Shown here: piece by piece, positions 1 through 7,085 of the stretch
How the letters are laid out: every line of letters begins with the position of its first letter
How positions within the stretch are numbered: position 1 is the first letter of the stretch
From: DATARH01 sp035604035
GTDB taxonomy: Bacteria > Pseudomonadota > Alphaproteobacteria > ATCC43930 > CGMCC-115725
NCBI GenBank assembly: GCA_035604035.1
Contig: DATNJF010000172.1
Span: 1 to 14,867, forward strand
DNA length: 14,867 nt
Direction: 5' to 3'
Program-made: the position numbers and the translations under genes
Notes under the pieces: generated by a model
Databases searched by the model: none
What the model saw: the letters and a program-made list of their open reading frames with translations, nothing else
Told to the model about the DNA's origin: nothing

Positions 1-1375
1 GCTCGGCCGAGGCGCCCTGAGCGTAAGTCAGGTGATCCTTGCCGATCTTTTCCCCGACGGTGACGACGATCCGCTTCCAGCCGACCATCGTGCCGAGGCC
101 GAGCGCAAGCGCTACCGCGACCTTGACCCAAGGCGGGATGAATTTCGTCGAGTTGTCGAGCGACTTTTTGTAGGCGTTCAAGGTCGTGATGTCGGCAGCC
201 GACAACTCGGCCGCCTTGTCCTTGACCAGCAGACGCAGCGCTTCCGACGTCAGGTACATGTCGTTGCGGGTGTTACCGATGACGTCGTTCGGAATCTTGG
301 ACAGCGAGCCGTATTGCTTCACCTGGTCGGAAATTTGCCTGATCAGGGCGGCGAGCGAGGGGAAAGTTCCTTCGCTGATCTGATGCTGCGCCACATAGAG
401 CGTTACCGCCGGACGCGGGTTGCCGAGAACGTTGTAGCCAGCTGCCTTCGCGTTCACGACGGCCGCCGCCGCCGTCGAATTGGTCTGGAAAACCGGGATT
501 TGATTGTCCGGCAGCGACTTGTTGAGGGCGTAGGTGGTGGGCACCGTGCCGATGAGGATCAGCATGATGAGGCCCATGCCCTTCTGCCCATCATTCGAGC
601 CATGGGCGAAGCTGACGCCGGTGCAGGTCAAGATCAGCAGGCCGCGGATCCACCACGGCGGCGGCGCGTTGCCCTCGGGCGCCTTGTAGAGCGAGGGTAT
701 CCTGATCAGCGCCTTGGCCAGCAGCAGCAGCCCAGCCGCCAGCACGAACCCGACGAGCGGCGAAAACAGCAGAGATTTGATGACACCGACCGCCTGCATC
801 CAATCGACGCCGCTGGTGCCGCTCTGCGTCGACAGCAGCTGGTTCATTAGCCCGACGCCGATGATTGATCCGATCAGCGAGTGTGAGCTCGAATTCGGTA
901 TCCCCAGATACCAGGTCCCGAAGTTCCAGATGATCGCCGCGATCAGCAGCGCGAAGACCATGGCAAACCCGGCTTGGCTACCGACTTGCAGGATCAGCTC
1001 AACCGGCAGCAGCGAGATGATGCCGAAGGCGACCAGCCCGCTCGAGGTCAGCACGCCGAAAAAATTGAACATTCCCGACCACACAACGGCGACGTTGGGC
1101 TGTAGGGAGTGGGTGTAGATCACCGTCGCTACGGCATTCGATGTGTCGTGAAAGCCATTACACATCTCGAAGCCGAGCGCGATTAGCAGCGCGGTCCCAA
1201 GAAGGATGTAGGGTAGTACCGATTGCAGCGGCGCCGCGACGAGATCGTCGTAGAGCGACATGCCGGTATAGACGACCCCGGCTGCGAGCAAGGCGATGAT
1301 GCCCCAGGTCAACACCGAACTAGCGCGATGATGGTCGCCAAGGGGGCTCTCAATTACCGTTGTCGTCGTCATCAT
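1..1375 (-). CDS. pit: PiT-family inorganic phosphate transporter (C-terminus beyond window)
   Basis: Inner-membrane low-affinity phosphate permease, as in E. coli PitA, which takes up metal-phosphate with protons. Seen: the frame is open without interruption for 458 codons and leaves the window at base 1. The two diagnostic PiT repeats are present, GFHDTSNAVATVIYT at about residues 74-88 and SFAHGSNDGQKG at about 255-266, along with many hydrophobic segments, for example about 22-42 and 54-70. A hydrophilic loop of about 130 residues follows the second motif, as in PitA. PitA is about 500 residues, so only the last segments should be missing. Two tandem ATGs (1375 and 1372) are possible starts; a GGAG lies 3 nt before the first and 6 nt before the second, so the second may be used. 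The upstream region carries a PHO-box-like array, fitting phosphate control. Family assignment is secure; metal or proton coupling is by analogy. Confidence 0.93.
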   Translation of the reverse strand, partial: MMTTTTVIESPLGDHHRASSVLTWGIIALLAAGVVYTGMSLYDDLVAAPLQSVLPYILLGTALLIALGFEMCNGFHDTSNAVATVIYTHSLQPNVAVVWSGMFNFFGVLTSSGLVAFGIISLLPVELILQVGSQAGFAMVFALLIAAIIWNFGTWYLGIPNSSSHSLIGSIIGVGLMNQLLSTQSGTSGVDWMQAVGVIKSLLFSPLVGFVLAAGLLLLAKALIRIPSLYKAPEGNAPPPWWIRGLLILTCTGVSFAHGSNDGQKGMGLIMLILIGTVPTTYALNKSLPDNQIPVFQTNSTAAAAVVNAKAAGYNVLGNPRPAVTLYVAQHQISEGTFPSLAALIRQISDQVKQYGSLSKIPNDVIGNTRNDMYLTSEALRLLVKDKAAELSAADITTLNAYKKSLDNSTKFIPPWVKVAVALALGLGTMVGWKRIVVTVGEKIGKDHLTYAQGASAE

Positions 1376-1419
1376 CCACTCCGTGGGGTATCCGAACGGC
1401 GGAACCTACAGTTTGTGCC

Positions 1420-1459
1420 GTGATCGATTTGTGATCAATCAATGAACCTTTTGTGACCG
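1420..1459 (-). promoter_or_regulatory. PHO-box-like array: four 7-bp repeats at 11-bp period
   Basis: Read on the minus strand the repeats are CGGTCAC (1459-1453), GGTTCAT (1448-1442), TGATCAC (1437-1431) and CGATCAC (1426-1420). They are separated by 4-bp spacers AAAA, TGAT and AAAT. All four end in TCAC or TCAT. The known PhoB site is CTGTCAT-type heptamers separated by four A/T-rich bases, giving the same 11-bp period. The array ends 44 bp before the pit start. It could bind two PhoB dimers. The outer bases deviate from the E. coli consensus, so this remains a prediction. Whether PhoB would activate or repress cannot be read here; in Sinorhizobium meliloti pit is known to be repressed by PhoB. 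No convincing -10 box follows it. Confidence 0.5.
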
Positions 1460-1541
1460 ATAAATGAGCTCGCGAAGCCACCGCGCTTTGCACGATTTTC
1501 TAGCGGCGATAGGGTGTCGGCAGTCACCGCCGAGGGCGTCC

Positions 1542-2780
1542 ATGACCGTGCCGCGAAAATCTTTCGATCCCGATGCCGCCGCGCCACTCGACGGCATCCG
1601 GGTTATCGACATGTCGCGGCTCGTCGCCGGCAACGCGGTCTCGTCGCAGCTCGCTGATTTCGGCGCCGAGGTGATCAAGATCGAGGATCCCGGCAAGGGC
1701 GACCCGCTGCGCGCGTGGCAGACGGGCGGGGTGAGCGTCCATTGGAAGCTTTATGCCCGCAACAAGAAGAGCGTCGCGCTGAGCCTGCGCCCGCCGCGCG
1801 GCCGCGAATTGCTCCTCGACTTGATCTCGACCGCCGAGGTGCTGATCGAGAACTTCCGGCCCGGCACGCTCGAAAAGATGGGCCTCGCTCCCGCCGAGTT
1901 GCACAAGCGCAACCCGCGGCTGGTGATCGTGCGCGTCTCGGGCTGGGGCCAGGACGGACCCTACCGCGACCGGCCCGGCTTCGGCACGCTCGTGGAGAGC
2001 ATGTCGGGTTATGCCTCGCGCACCGGGTTCGCCGACCGCGAGCCGGTGCTGCCGCCGACCGCGCTCGCCGACATGGTCGCCGGGCTTTACGGCGCCTTCG
2101 CGGTAATGGTGGCGCTGCGCCGGGTCGAGGTCGAGGGTGGGGCGGGCCAGGTGATCGATCTGCCGCTGATCGACCCGCTCTTCTCGTTCATCGCCACCGA
2201 GGCGCCGATCTACAACCTGACCAAGGCGATCCGCCCGCGCACCGGCAGCCGCTCCGAGACCACCTCGCCGCGCAACGTCTTCCGCACCAAGGACGGGCGC
2301 TATATCGGCATCTCGGCCTCGATCCAGGCGATGGCCGAGCGGCTCTTCCGCGCCATCGGCCGCGAGGACGTGATCGCCGACCCACGCTTCCGCACCAACA
2401 CCGACCGCGTCAGGAACGCCGAGCAATGCGAGGCGCCGATCGTCGAGTTTATCGCCGCCCGCCCGCTCGACGAAAACATGGCGGTGTTCGAAGCGGCCGA
2501 GGTCACCGCCTCGCCGGTCTACGACATCGACCAGTTTCTCGCCGACCCGCATGTCCAGGCGCGCGGTATCGTCGTCGATGTCCCGGACGCGCAAGTGGGC
2601 CAGCTCACGATGCACAACATCATCCCGCGCCTCTCCGATACGCCCGGCCAGCTACGGAGCCCGGCGCCCGAGATCGGGCAGCACACCGCCGAAATCCTCG
2701 GCCAGCTCGGGATCGACCGGGCCGGGCTCGACGCGCTCGCCCGCGAAGGGATCATTGGACTGCCAGGAGCCAAAAAATGA
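1542..2780 (+). CDS. Class III CoA-transferase (CaiB/BaiF family)
   Basis: Cytoplasmic enzyme that moves CoA from a donor thioester to a carboxylic acid, here 412 residues, normal for the family. Seen: the N-terminal motif PLDGIRVIDMSRLVAG, the block VIKIEDPGKGDPLR, the block LIENFRPGTLEKMGL, then RVSGWGQDGPYRDRPGFG, and PTALADMVAGLYGA. The Asp in that last motif (about residue 177) aligns with the catalytic Asp that carries the acyl-anhydride intermediate in formyl-CoA transferase. I chose ATG 1542 because GAGG precedes it by about 7 nt and homology begins shortly after; an in-frame ATG at 1464 would add 26 residues unlike the family and would begin right beside the PHO-box array. It overlaps the next gene by 4 bp. 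Substrate unknown; the partner lyase suggests a hydroxy- or oxo-dicarboxylic type acid, which is inference. Confidence 0.92.
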   Translation: MTVPRKSFDPDAAAPLDGIRVIDMSRLVAGNAVSSQLADFGAEVIKIEDPGKGDPLRAWQTGGVSVHWKLYARNKKSVALSLRPPRGRELLLDLISTAEVLIENFRPGTLEKMGLAPAELHKRNPRLVIVRVSGWGQDGPYRDRPGFGTLVESMSGYASRTGFADREPVLPPTALADMVAGLYGAFAVMVALRRVEVEGGAGQVIDLPLIDPLFSFIATEAPIYNLTKAIRPRTGSRSETTSPRNVFRTKDGRYIGISASIQAMAERLFRAIGREDVIADPRFRTNTDRVRNAEQCEAPIVEFIAARPLDENMAVFEAAEVTASPVYDIDQFLADPHVQARGIVVDVPDAQVGQLTMHNIIPRLSDTPGQLRSPAPEIGQHTAEILGQLGIDRAGLDALAREGIIGLPGAKK

Positions 2781-3694
2781 AGCCCAACCTGCCGGTCTGG
2801 CGCTCGATGCTGTTCGTGCCGGTGACCCAGCGCCGCTTTGTCGAGGGCGCGGCCAAACGAGGCGCCGACGCGATCATCCTCGACCTCGAGGACGCGGTCG
2901 CCGCGTCGGAAAAAGACCGCGCCCGCACCTTGGTGCCCGAGGCCGCGGCGCTGGTGTCGCGCGGCGGCGCCGATGTCGTTGTTCGCATCAATCGGCCGGT
3001 GCGGATCACGGTGCGCGACCTCGAAGCCGTGATCGGACCGGGTGTGCAGGCGATCGCCCTGCCCAAGGCGGAAAGCCCCGAACACGTCCAGCTCGTCGCC
3101 GAGATGATCGACGAGATCGAAGCCGAGCGCGGCATGGCGATCGGCACCACCAAGATGCTGGCGATGGTCGAGACTTGTTCGGCCTTCTTCCGCATCGCCG
3201 AGATCGCCAAGGCCTCGCCGCGCCTCGTCGCCCTCAACCTCGGCGCCGAGGATTTCGCCCTTTCGGCCGGGATGCTGCCGACCGCCGAGGGTCTCTTCAT
3301 GCCCAAGCAGACGGCGATCTTCGCCGCCCGCGCCGCCGGCATCATGCCGATGGGGTTTGTCGGCACGGTCGCCGATTTCAGCGATCTCGATGCGTTCCGC
3401 GAGACGGTGCGGCGCTCACGCCGGCTGGGTTTTTTCGGCGCCTCGGTCATCCACCCGAGCCAGGTCGCGATCCTCAACGAGGAATTTCGCCCGAGCGCGG
3501 CCGAGGTCGAGCACGGCCGCCGCGTCGTCGCCGCCTACGACAAGGCGCTGGCCGAGGGCGTCGGCGCGGTCACCGTCGACGGCAAGATGATCGACGTGCC
3601 GGTGGTCGAGCGCGCCCGGCTCCTGGTCGAGCGCGAGGAGGCCATCGCCGCCCGCGAAGCGCGGATGAAGGCGATGGCAGCGCAGATCATATGA
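2777..3694 (+). CDS. CitE-like CoA-ester lyase (HpcH/HpaI aldolase/citrate lyase family)
   Basis: Predicted cytoplasmic Mg-dependent enzyme of the CitE-like group, which cleaves or hydrolyses beta-hydroxyacyl-CoA esters such as malyl-CoA or citramalyl-CoA. Seen in 305 residues: WRSMLFVPVTQRRF at the start, ADAIILDLEDAV at 30-41, VRINRP with the conserved Arg at 70, MVET with the metal-ligand Glu at 132, LGAEDFALSAG with the metal-ligand Asp at 159, and the family tail block FGASVIHPSQVAILN. Start ATG overlaps the CoA-transferase stop (ATGA), with AGGAG 7 nt upstream, indicating translational coupling. Context suggests it acts on the CoA ester made by the upstream transferase, splitting it into acetyl-CoA or propionyl-CoA and an oxo acid. 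A malyl-CoA thioesterase-type activity is an equally possible reading; sequence alone does not separate these. Confidence 0.92.
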   Translation: MKPNLPVWRSMLFVPVTQRRFVEGAAKRGADAIILDLEDAVAASEKDRARTLVPEAAALVSRGGADVVVRINRPVRITVRDLEAVIGPGVQAIALPKAESPEHVQLVAEMIDEIEAERGMAIGTTKMLAMVETCSAFFRIAEIAKASPRLVALNLGAEDFALSAGMLPTAEGLFMPKQTAIFAARAAGIMPMGFVGTVADFSDLDAFRETVRRSRRLGFFGASVIHPSQVAILNEEFRPSAAEVEHGRRVVAAYDKALAEGVGAVTVDGKMIDVPVVERARLLVEREEAIAAREARMKAMAAQII

Positions 3695-5433
3695 CCGACG
3701 CCGCCCTCGATCCGATCACCATCGACATCACCCGCTACAAGCTCGACGGCATCGCCAACGAGATGCAGTCGACATTGTTGCGCAGCTCGTTCTCGCCAAT
3801 CGTCAAGGAAGGGCTCGACGCGTCGGCGAGCCTTTTCGCGCTCGATGGCACCACCTTGGCGCAGAGCTGCTCGATCCCGATCCACCTGGCGACCTTGATC
3901 CCGGCGGTCGCCGCGATCGTCAAAGCCTTCCCGATCGCCCAGATGCGCGAGGGCGACACGTACATCCTCAACGACCCGTATTGCGGCGGCACGCATCTCC
4001 CCGACATCGCCGTGGTGCAGCCGGTAATGCACCGCGGCCGGCCGATCGCACTCGCCGCGGCGATGACGCATCACCAGGATGTCGGCGGCATGTCGGCCGG
4101 CTCGGTGCCGACCAACGCCACCGAGATCTACCAGGAGGGTCTGCGCATCCCGCCCTTGCGGCTGCGCGAGGCCGGTGTCTACAACGAGACGCTGGTCGCG
4201 TTGTTGCGCCAGAACGTGCGCATCCCCGATACGCTGATGGGCGATCTCAACGCCCAGATCGCCGCCTGCACGATTGGCGCGCGGCGCTTCGCCGAATTGG
4301 CCGAACGCTTTGGCGACAACCAGCTCGCCGCGATCTACGCCGAACTGCTGTCGCGCTCCGAGCGGCTGACCCGGGCCGCGCTCGCCCGCATCCCGCCCGG
4401 CACTTATCGCTATGTCGACTATCTCGACAATGACGGGATCGAACTCGACAAGCCGATCCGCATCGAAATCGCCGCCACGGTCGGCAATGGCGCGATCGAG
4501 TTCGACTTCGCCGGTACCAGCGCCCAGGTCAAGGGGCCGATGAATTGCGTGCCGTCGGGCTCGCTGGCGGCGGCGTGCTGGGCGGTGCGGGCGCTGACCG
4601 ACCCGGAGATCCCGACCAATGGCGGCTGCTTCCGCCCGATCAGCCTGAAATTGCCGCCGGGCAGCATTGTCAATCCGCAGGCGCCGGCTCCGGTCAACGC
4701 CCGCACCTCGACGATCAAGCGCATCGCCGGCTGCATGATTGGCGCGCTAGCGCCGGTGCTGCCCGGCAAAGTGCCGGCGGCCTCGGCGGGAGAGCTGCAT
4801 GTGCTCGCCTTCGGCGGCAAGATCCGCGACGGCGCGAATTACGTCGTCGGCGAGCTGGTCGCCGGCGGCAGCGGCGCCGCTCCCGGCCGCGATGGGGTCG
4901 ATGTCATCGAGACCGACGCGACCAACTGCATGAACCTGCCGGCCGAGGCGCTGGAGATGGAGGCGCCGATCCGTCTGCACCGTGTCGCCTTGCGCCAAGG
5001 CTCGGGCGGCGCCGGCGAGTGGCGCGGCGGACTCGGGGTCGTCCGCGAATATGAGGTGTTGGAAGGTGACATCTCGTTCTCGCATCGCGGTGAGCGCCAT
5101 TTCAGCGCCGCTGCCGGGCTGGCGGGCGGCGGCGATGGCGCGATGGCGCGGTCGGTGATCCACCGCGCCGACGGAACCGAGGAAGTCATCCCGTCGAAGA
5201 TCGCCACGGTGCTCCATCCCGGCGACCGCGTTACGGTGGAAACCGCCGGCGGCGGCGGATACGGCGACCCCGCGCGCCGCGCCGCAGGCTGTGTGGCGGC
5301 CGACATCGCCGACGGCAAAGTCAGCTCCGCGATGCTGCGACGGCGTGGATCGAGCGGCGATAGCCTTCCGGCAGCCTCAAACCTTGGAGTGCGTCGAGCG
5401 CGAACCAGCCGAGACGGCGGTGCTCGTCGCTGA
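3691..5433 (+). CDS. Hydantoinase B/oxoprolinase family protein (HyuB-like)
   Basis: Family members work with a HyuA partner in ATP-dependent opening of cyclic amides (N-methylhydantoin, 5-oxoproline) or in carboxylation of ketones such as acetone and acetophenone. Seen in 580 residues: DPITIDITRYKLDGIANEMQ near the start, IKE/VKEGLDASASLFALDG, GDTYILNDPYCGGTHLPD, MTHHQDVGGMSAGS, IYQEGLRIPPLRL, KGPMNCVPSGS, QGSGGAGEWRGGLGVVREY and the closing GGGGYGDP. The start overlaps the lyase stop by 4 bp (ATGA). Conserved sequence ends near residue 545; the last 35-40 residues are Arg/Ser-rich and lie over the opposite-strand NUDIX gene, so they look like run-on coding rather than family sequence. No HyuA gene exists in the window, which is odd for this family. 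Exact reaction unknown. Confidence 0.92.
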   Translation: MTDAALDPITIDITRYKLDGIANEMQSTLLRSSFSPIVKEGLDASASLFALDGTTLAQSCSIPIHLATLIPAVAAIVKAFPIAQMREGDTYILNDPYCGGTHLPDIAVVQPVMHRGRPIALAAAMTHHQDVGGMSAGSVPTNATEIYQEGLRIPPLRLREAGVYNETLVALLRQNVRIPDTLMGDLNAQIAACTIGARRFAELAERFGDNQLAAIYAELLSRSERLTRAALARIPPGTYRYVDYLDNDGIELDKPIRIEIAATVGNGAIEFDFAGTSAQVKGPMNCVPSGSLAAACWAVRALTDPEIPTNGGCFRPISLKLPPGSIVNPQAPAPVNARTSTIKRIAGCMIGALAPVLPGKVPAASAGELHVLAFGGKIRDGANYVVGELVAGGSGAAPGRDGVDVIETDATNCMNLPAEALEMEAPIRLHRVALRQGSGGAGEWRGGLGVVREYEVLEGDISFSHRGERHFSAAAGLAGGGDGAMARSVIHRADGTEEVIPSKIATVLHPGDRVTVETAGGGGYGDPARRAAGCVAADIADGKVSSAMLRRRGSSGDSLPAASNLGVRRARTSRDGGARR

Positions 5434-5707
5434 TCTTAAGTTCGCCGCGCTCGGCACGCGACACGCTATAGGTCACGATCATCACATGCCGGCCCGGCAG
5501 TACCTCGAAGCTCCAGCAATCGACGATCGGCCCGACCAAAATCGCCGCGCCGAGCTCTTCGGCGAATTCGCGGGCAAGGCAGGCCACGGGATCTTCGCCG
5601 GGCTCCGGCCGCCCGCCCGGCAGCTCCCATTCGCCACGCTCGTTTTCGAGGAGCACGACGCTGCCGTCTTCGATCAGCACGCCCTTGATCGAAATTGCCA
5701 TGGTCAT
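5321..5707 (-). CDS. NUDIX hydrolase
   Basis: Small cytoplasmic pyrophosphohydrolase of the NUDIX superfamily, acting on a nucleoside diphosphate linked to another group; substrate not identifiable. Seen: a complete NUDIX box, G-x5-E-x7-REFAEELG-A, at about residues 29-51, preceded by the beta strands MAISIKGVLIEDGSVVLLEN. Using ATG 5707 gives 128 residues; ATG 5701 is two codons downstream and a TTG at 5743 is less likely. No good Shine-Dalgarno is visible before any of these. It is encoded against the surrounding block, and its last 113 bp overlap the end of the hydantoinase-B gene tail to tail. A domain this complete makes both overlapping genes credible. It is divergent from the amidase gene at 5784. 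Confidence 0.87.
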   Translation of the reverse strand: MTMAISIKGVLIEDGSVVLLENERGEWELPGGRPEPGEDPVACLAREFAEELGAAILVGPIVDCWSFEVLPGRHVMIVTYSVSRAERGELKISDEHRRLGWFALDALQGLRLPEGYRRSIHAVAASRS

Positions 5708-5710
5708 GCA

Positions 5711-5730
5711 GCCAGCATAGCCGGGCTGGC
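5711..5730. other. Inverted repeat between divergent NUDIX and amidase genes
   Basis: GCCAGC (5711-5716) and GCTGGC (5725-5730) form 6-bp arms around an 8-nt centre in the 76-bp divergent intergenic region. It could be an operator or a short hairpin, or chance in GC-rich DNA. No convincing -35/-10 pair was found here for either gene. Confidence 0.2.
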
Positions 5731-5783
5731 GCGTCCAAACCAAAGGTGGCTAGATAGAGCCGTCCGCGGCGCGAGTATCCCCC

Positions 5784-7085
5784 ATGCCGAATGCCGAACC
5801 GCATCGCCTTTCCGCCACCGAGATGGTCGGCCATATCGAGGCCGGTAGCCTCACCGCCGAAGCCGTCGTGCAGAGCTGCCTCGAACGCATCCGCGACCGC
5901 GAGCCGATGGTACGCGCCTGGGCCCACATCGCCGCTGACGAGGCGCTCGGCGCGGCACGCTCGGCGCGGCGCGATACGCTGATGAAGGGCGTACCGTTCG
6001 GCATCAAGGACATCTTCGACACCGCCGAGATGCCGACCGGATATGGCTCACCGATCTATACCGGCTGCCGGCCGAGCTTCACCGCCAGCGCCGCGACCCT
6101 GCCGCGCGCCGCGGGTGGCGTGCTGCTCGGCAAGACCGTCACCACCGAATTCGCCAATCGCCATCCCGGCCCGACCGGCAACCCGCGCAATCTCGCCTTC
6201 TCGCCTGGCGGCTCGTCGAGCGGCTCGGCCGCCGCGGTCGCCGATTTTATGGTGCCGCTGGCGATCGGCACGCAGACAGGAGGCTCGGTGATCCGACCGG
6301 CGGCCTATTGCGGCGTCGTCGGCTTCAAGCCGAGCTTCAACATGTTCGCGCCCGCCGGGATGCACCCCAACACCGAGACGCTCGACACGATCGGGATCAT
6401 GGCCCGCTCGGTCGCCGATATCGGCCTGTTCCGCGCGGCGATGATGGCGATCCCCCATGAGGCGCCGGTGATGCCGGATCGCGCGCCGCGTCTCGCGCTG
6501 TGCCGCACGCCGCATTGGGACAAGGCTCAGCCCGACGGCAAATCGGTGCTCGAGGATGCCGCCAACCGGCTGCGCGCCGCCGGCGCCGAGGTGGTCGAGT
6601 CCGAGCTGCCGAATTCCTGTTCGCATGCGGCGGATATCCAGACCCGACACAGCTCCTTCGAGGCGCCGCGCAACCACGCACCCGAGCGCTACCGGCATGA
6701 GGGACAGCTCAGCCTTGCGCTGCGCGAGGGCCGCATCGCCGGCGGTAAGAAGCTTACCTTGGAGGAATTCCGCGGCGCCTGGCGCGAGGCCGACGCCATG
6801 CGGGCGGCGGCAAACAATTGGGCCGGCCGGTTCGACGCGATCCTCACCCTGCCGGCGCCGGGGCAAGCGCCCCGCACCCTGGCCTCGACCGGCGATGCGA
6901 TCTTCAACGGGTTGTGGACCTTGCTTTACATGCCGTGTCTGACCTTGCCGGCGGGCGAGGGGCCGGACGGACTCCCGGTCGGTATCCAGCTCGTTGGCAA
7001 GCGCCATGCCGACACCCGGCTCCTTGATGTCGGCCTTTGGGTCGAGAGCAAGTTGGGGGCGCGGCCCCAGGGGGCATATCGATGA
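5784..7085 (+). CDS. Amidase-signature family hydrolase, copy 1
   Basis: Hydrolyses a C-N (amide or similar) bond to give a carboxylic acid and an amine or ammonia, in the cytoplasm (no signal peptide). Seen in 433 residues: the Ser-cisSer-Lys triad is intact, Lys75 in GVPFGIKDIFD, cis-Ser144 in PGGSSSGSAAAVADF, nucleophile Ser168 in GTQTGGSVIRPAAYCGVVG. The spacing of 24 between the serines equals that in fatty acid amide hydrolase. The C-terminal block LPVGIQLVGKRHADTRLL is also typical. Shine-Dalgarno is weak. It is a paralogue of the next gene and overlaps it by 4 bp. Placed after the hydantoinase-B gene, it may open or deaminate an intermediate whose acid is then activated by the CoA-transferase. 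The specific substrate cannot be inferred, and glutamyl-tRNA amidotransferase A is unlikely because no gatB or gatC is nearby. Confidence 0.92.
   Translation: MPNAEPHRLSATEMVGHIEAGSLTAEAVVQSCLERIRDREPMVRAWAHIAADEALGAARSARRDTLMKGVPFGIKDIFDTAEMPTGYGSPIYTGCRPSFTASAATLPRAAGGVLLGKTVTTEFANRHPGPTGNPRNLAFSPGGSSSGSAAAVADFMVPLAIGTQTGGSVIRPAAYCGVVGFKPSFNMFAPAGMHPNTETLDTIGIMARSVADIGLFRAAMMAIPHEAPVMPDRAPRLALCRTPHWDKAQPDGKSVLEDAANRLRAAGAEVVESELPNSCSHAADIQTRHSSFEAPRNHAPERYRHEGQLSLALREGRIAGGKKLTLEEFRGAWREADAMRAAANNWAGRFDAILTLPAPGQAPRTLASTGDAIFNGLWTLLYMPCLTLPAGEGPDGLPVGIQLVGKRHADTRLLDVGLWVESKLGARPQGAYR

Noticed and set aside
32..850. 272-codon plus-strand open frame at the left edge
   Set aside because: Antisense to the PiT transporter, which has both diagnostic repeats; the plus frame has no recognisable motif.
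1524..2615. 363-codon open frame on the minus strand
   Set aside because: Shadow of the CoA-transferase gene; no recognisable domain and low-complexity Arg/Gly/Asp content.
1715..2776. In-frame upstream extension of the lyase frame (total 659 codons)
   Set aside because: Shadow of the CoA-transferase; the lyase domain begins at 2777 with a proper ribosome site.
2551..3690. In-frame upstream extension of the hydantoinase-B reading frame (total 960 codons)
   Set aside because: The extension lies over the CoA-transferase end and the lyase in another frame and is Arg/Pro-rich; family homology begins just after ATG 3691, which overlaps the lyase stop.
5291..5848. Plus-strand 185-codon frame possibly carrying an alternative HyuB C-terminus
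   Set aside because: I tested both other frames after 5320 for a family-like HyuB ending; neither gives one, so a simple frameshift is not supported. Most of this frame is antisense to the NUDIX gene.
6048..7007. 319-codon minus-strand open frame
   Set aside because: Shadow of amidase copy 1 with Arg/Gly-rich composition; a similar shadow lies over amidase copy 2 at 7511-8350.
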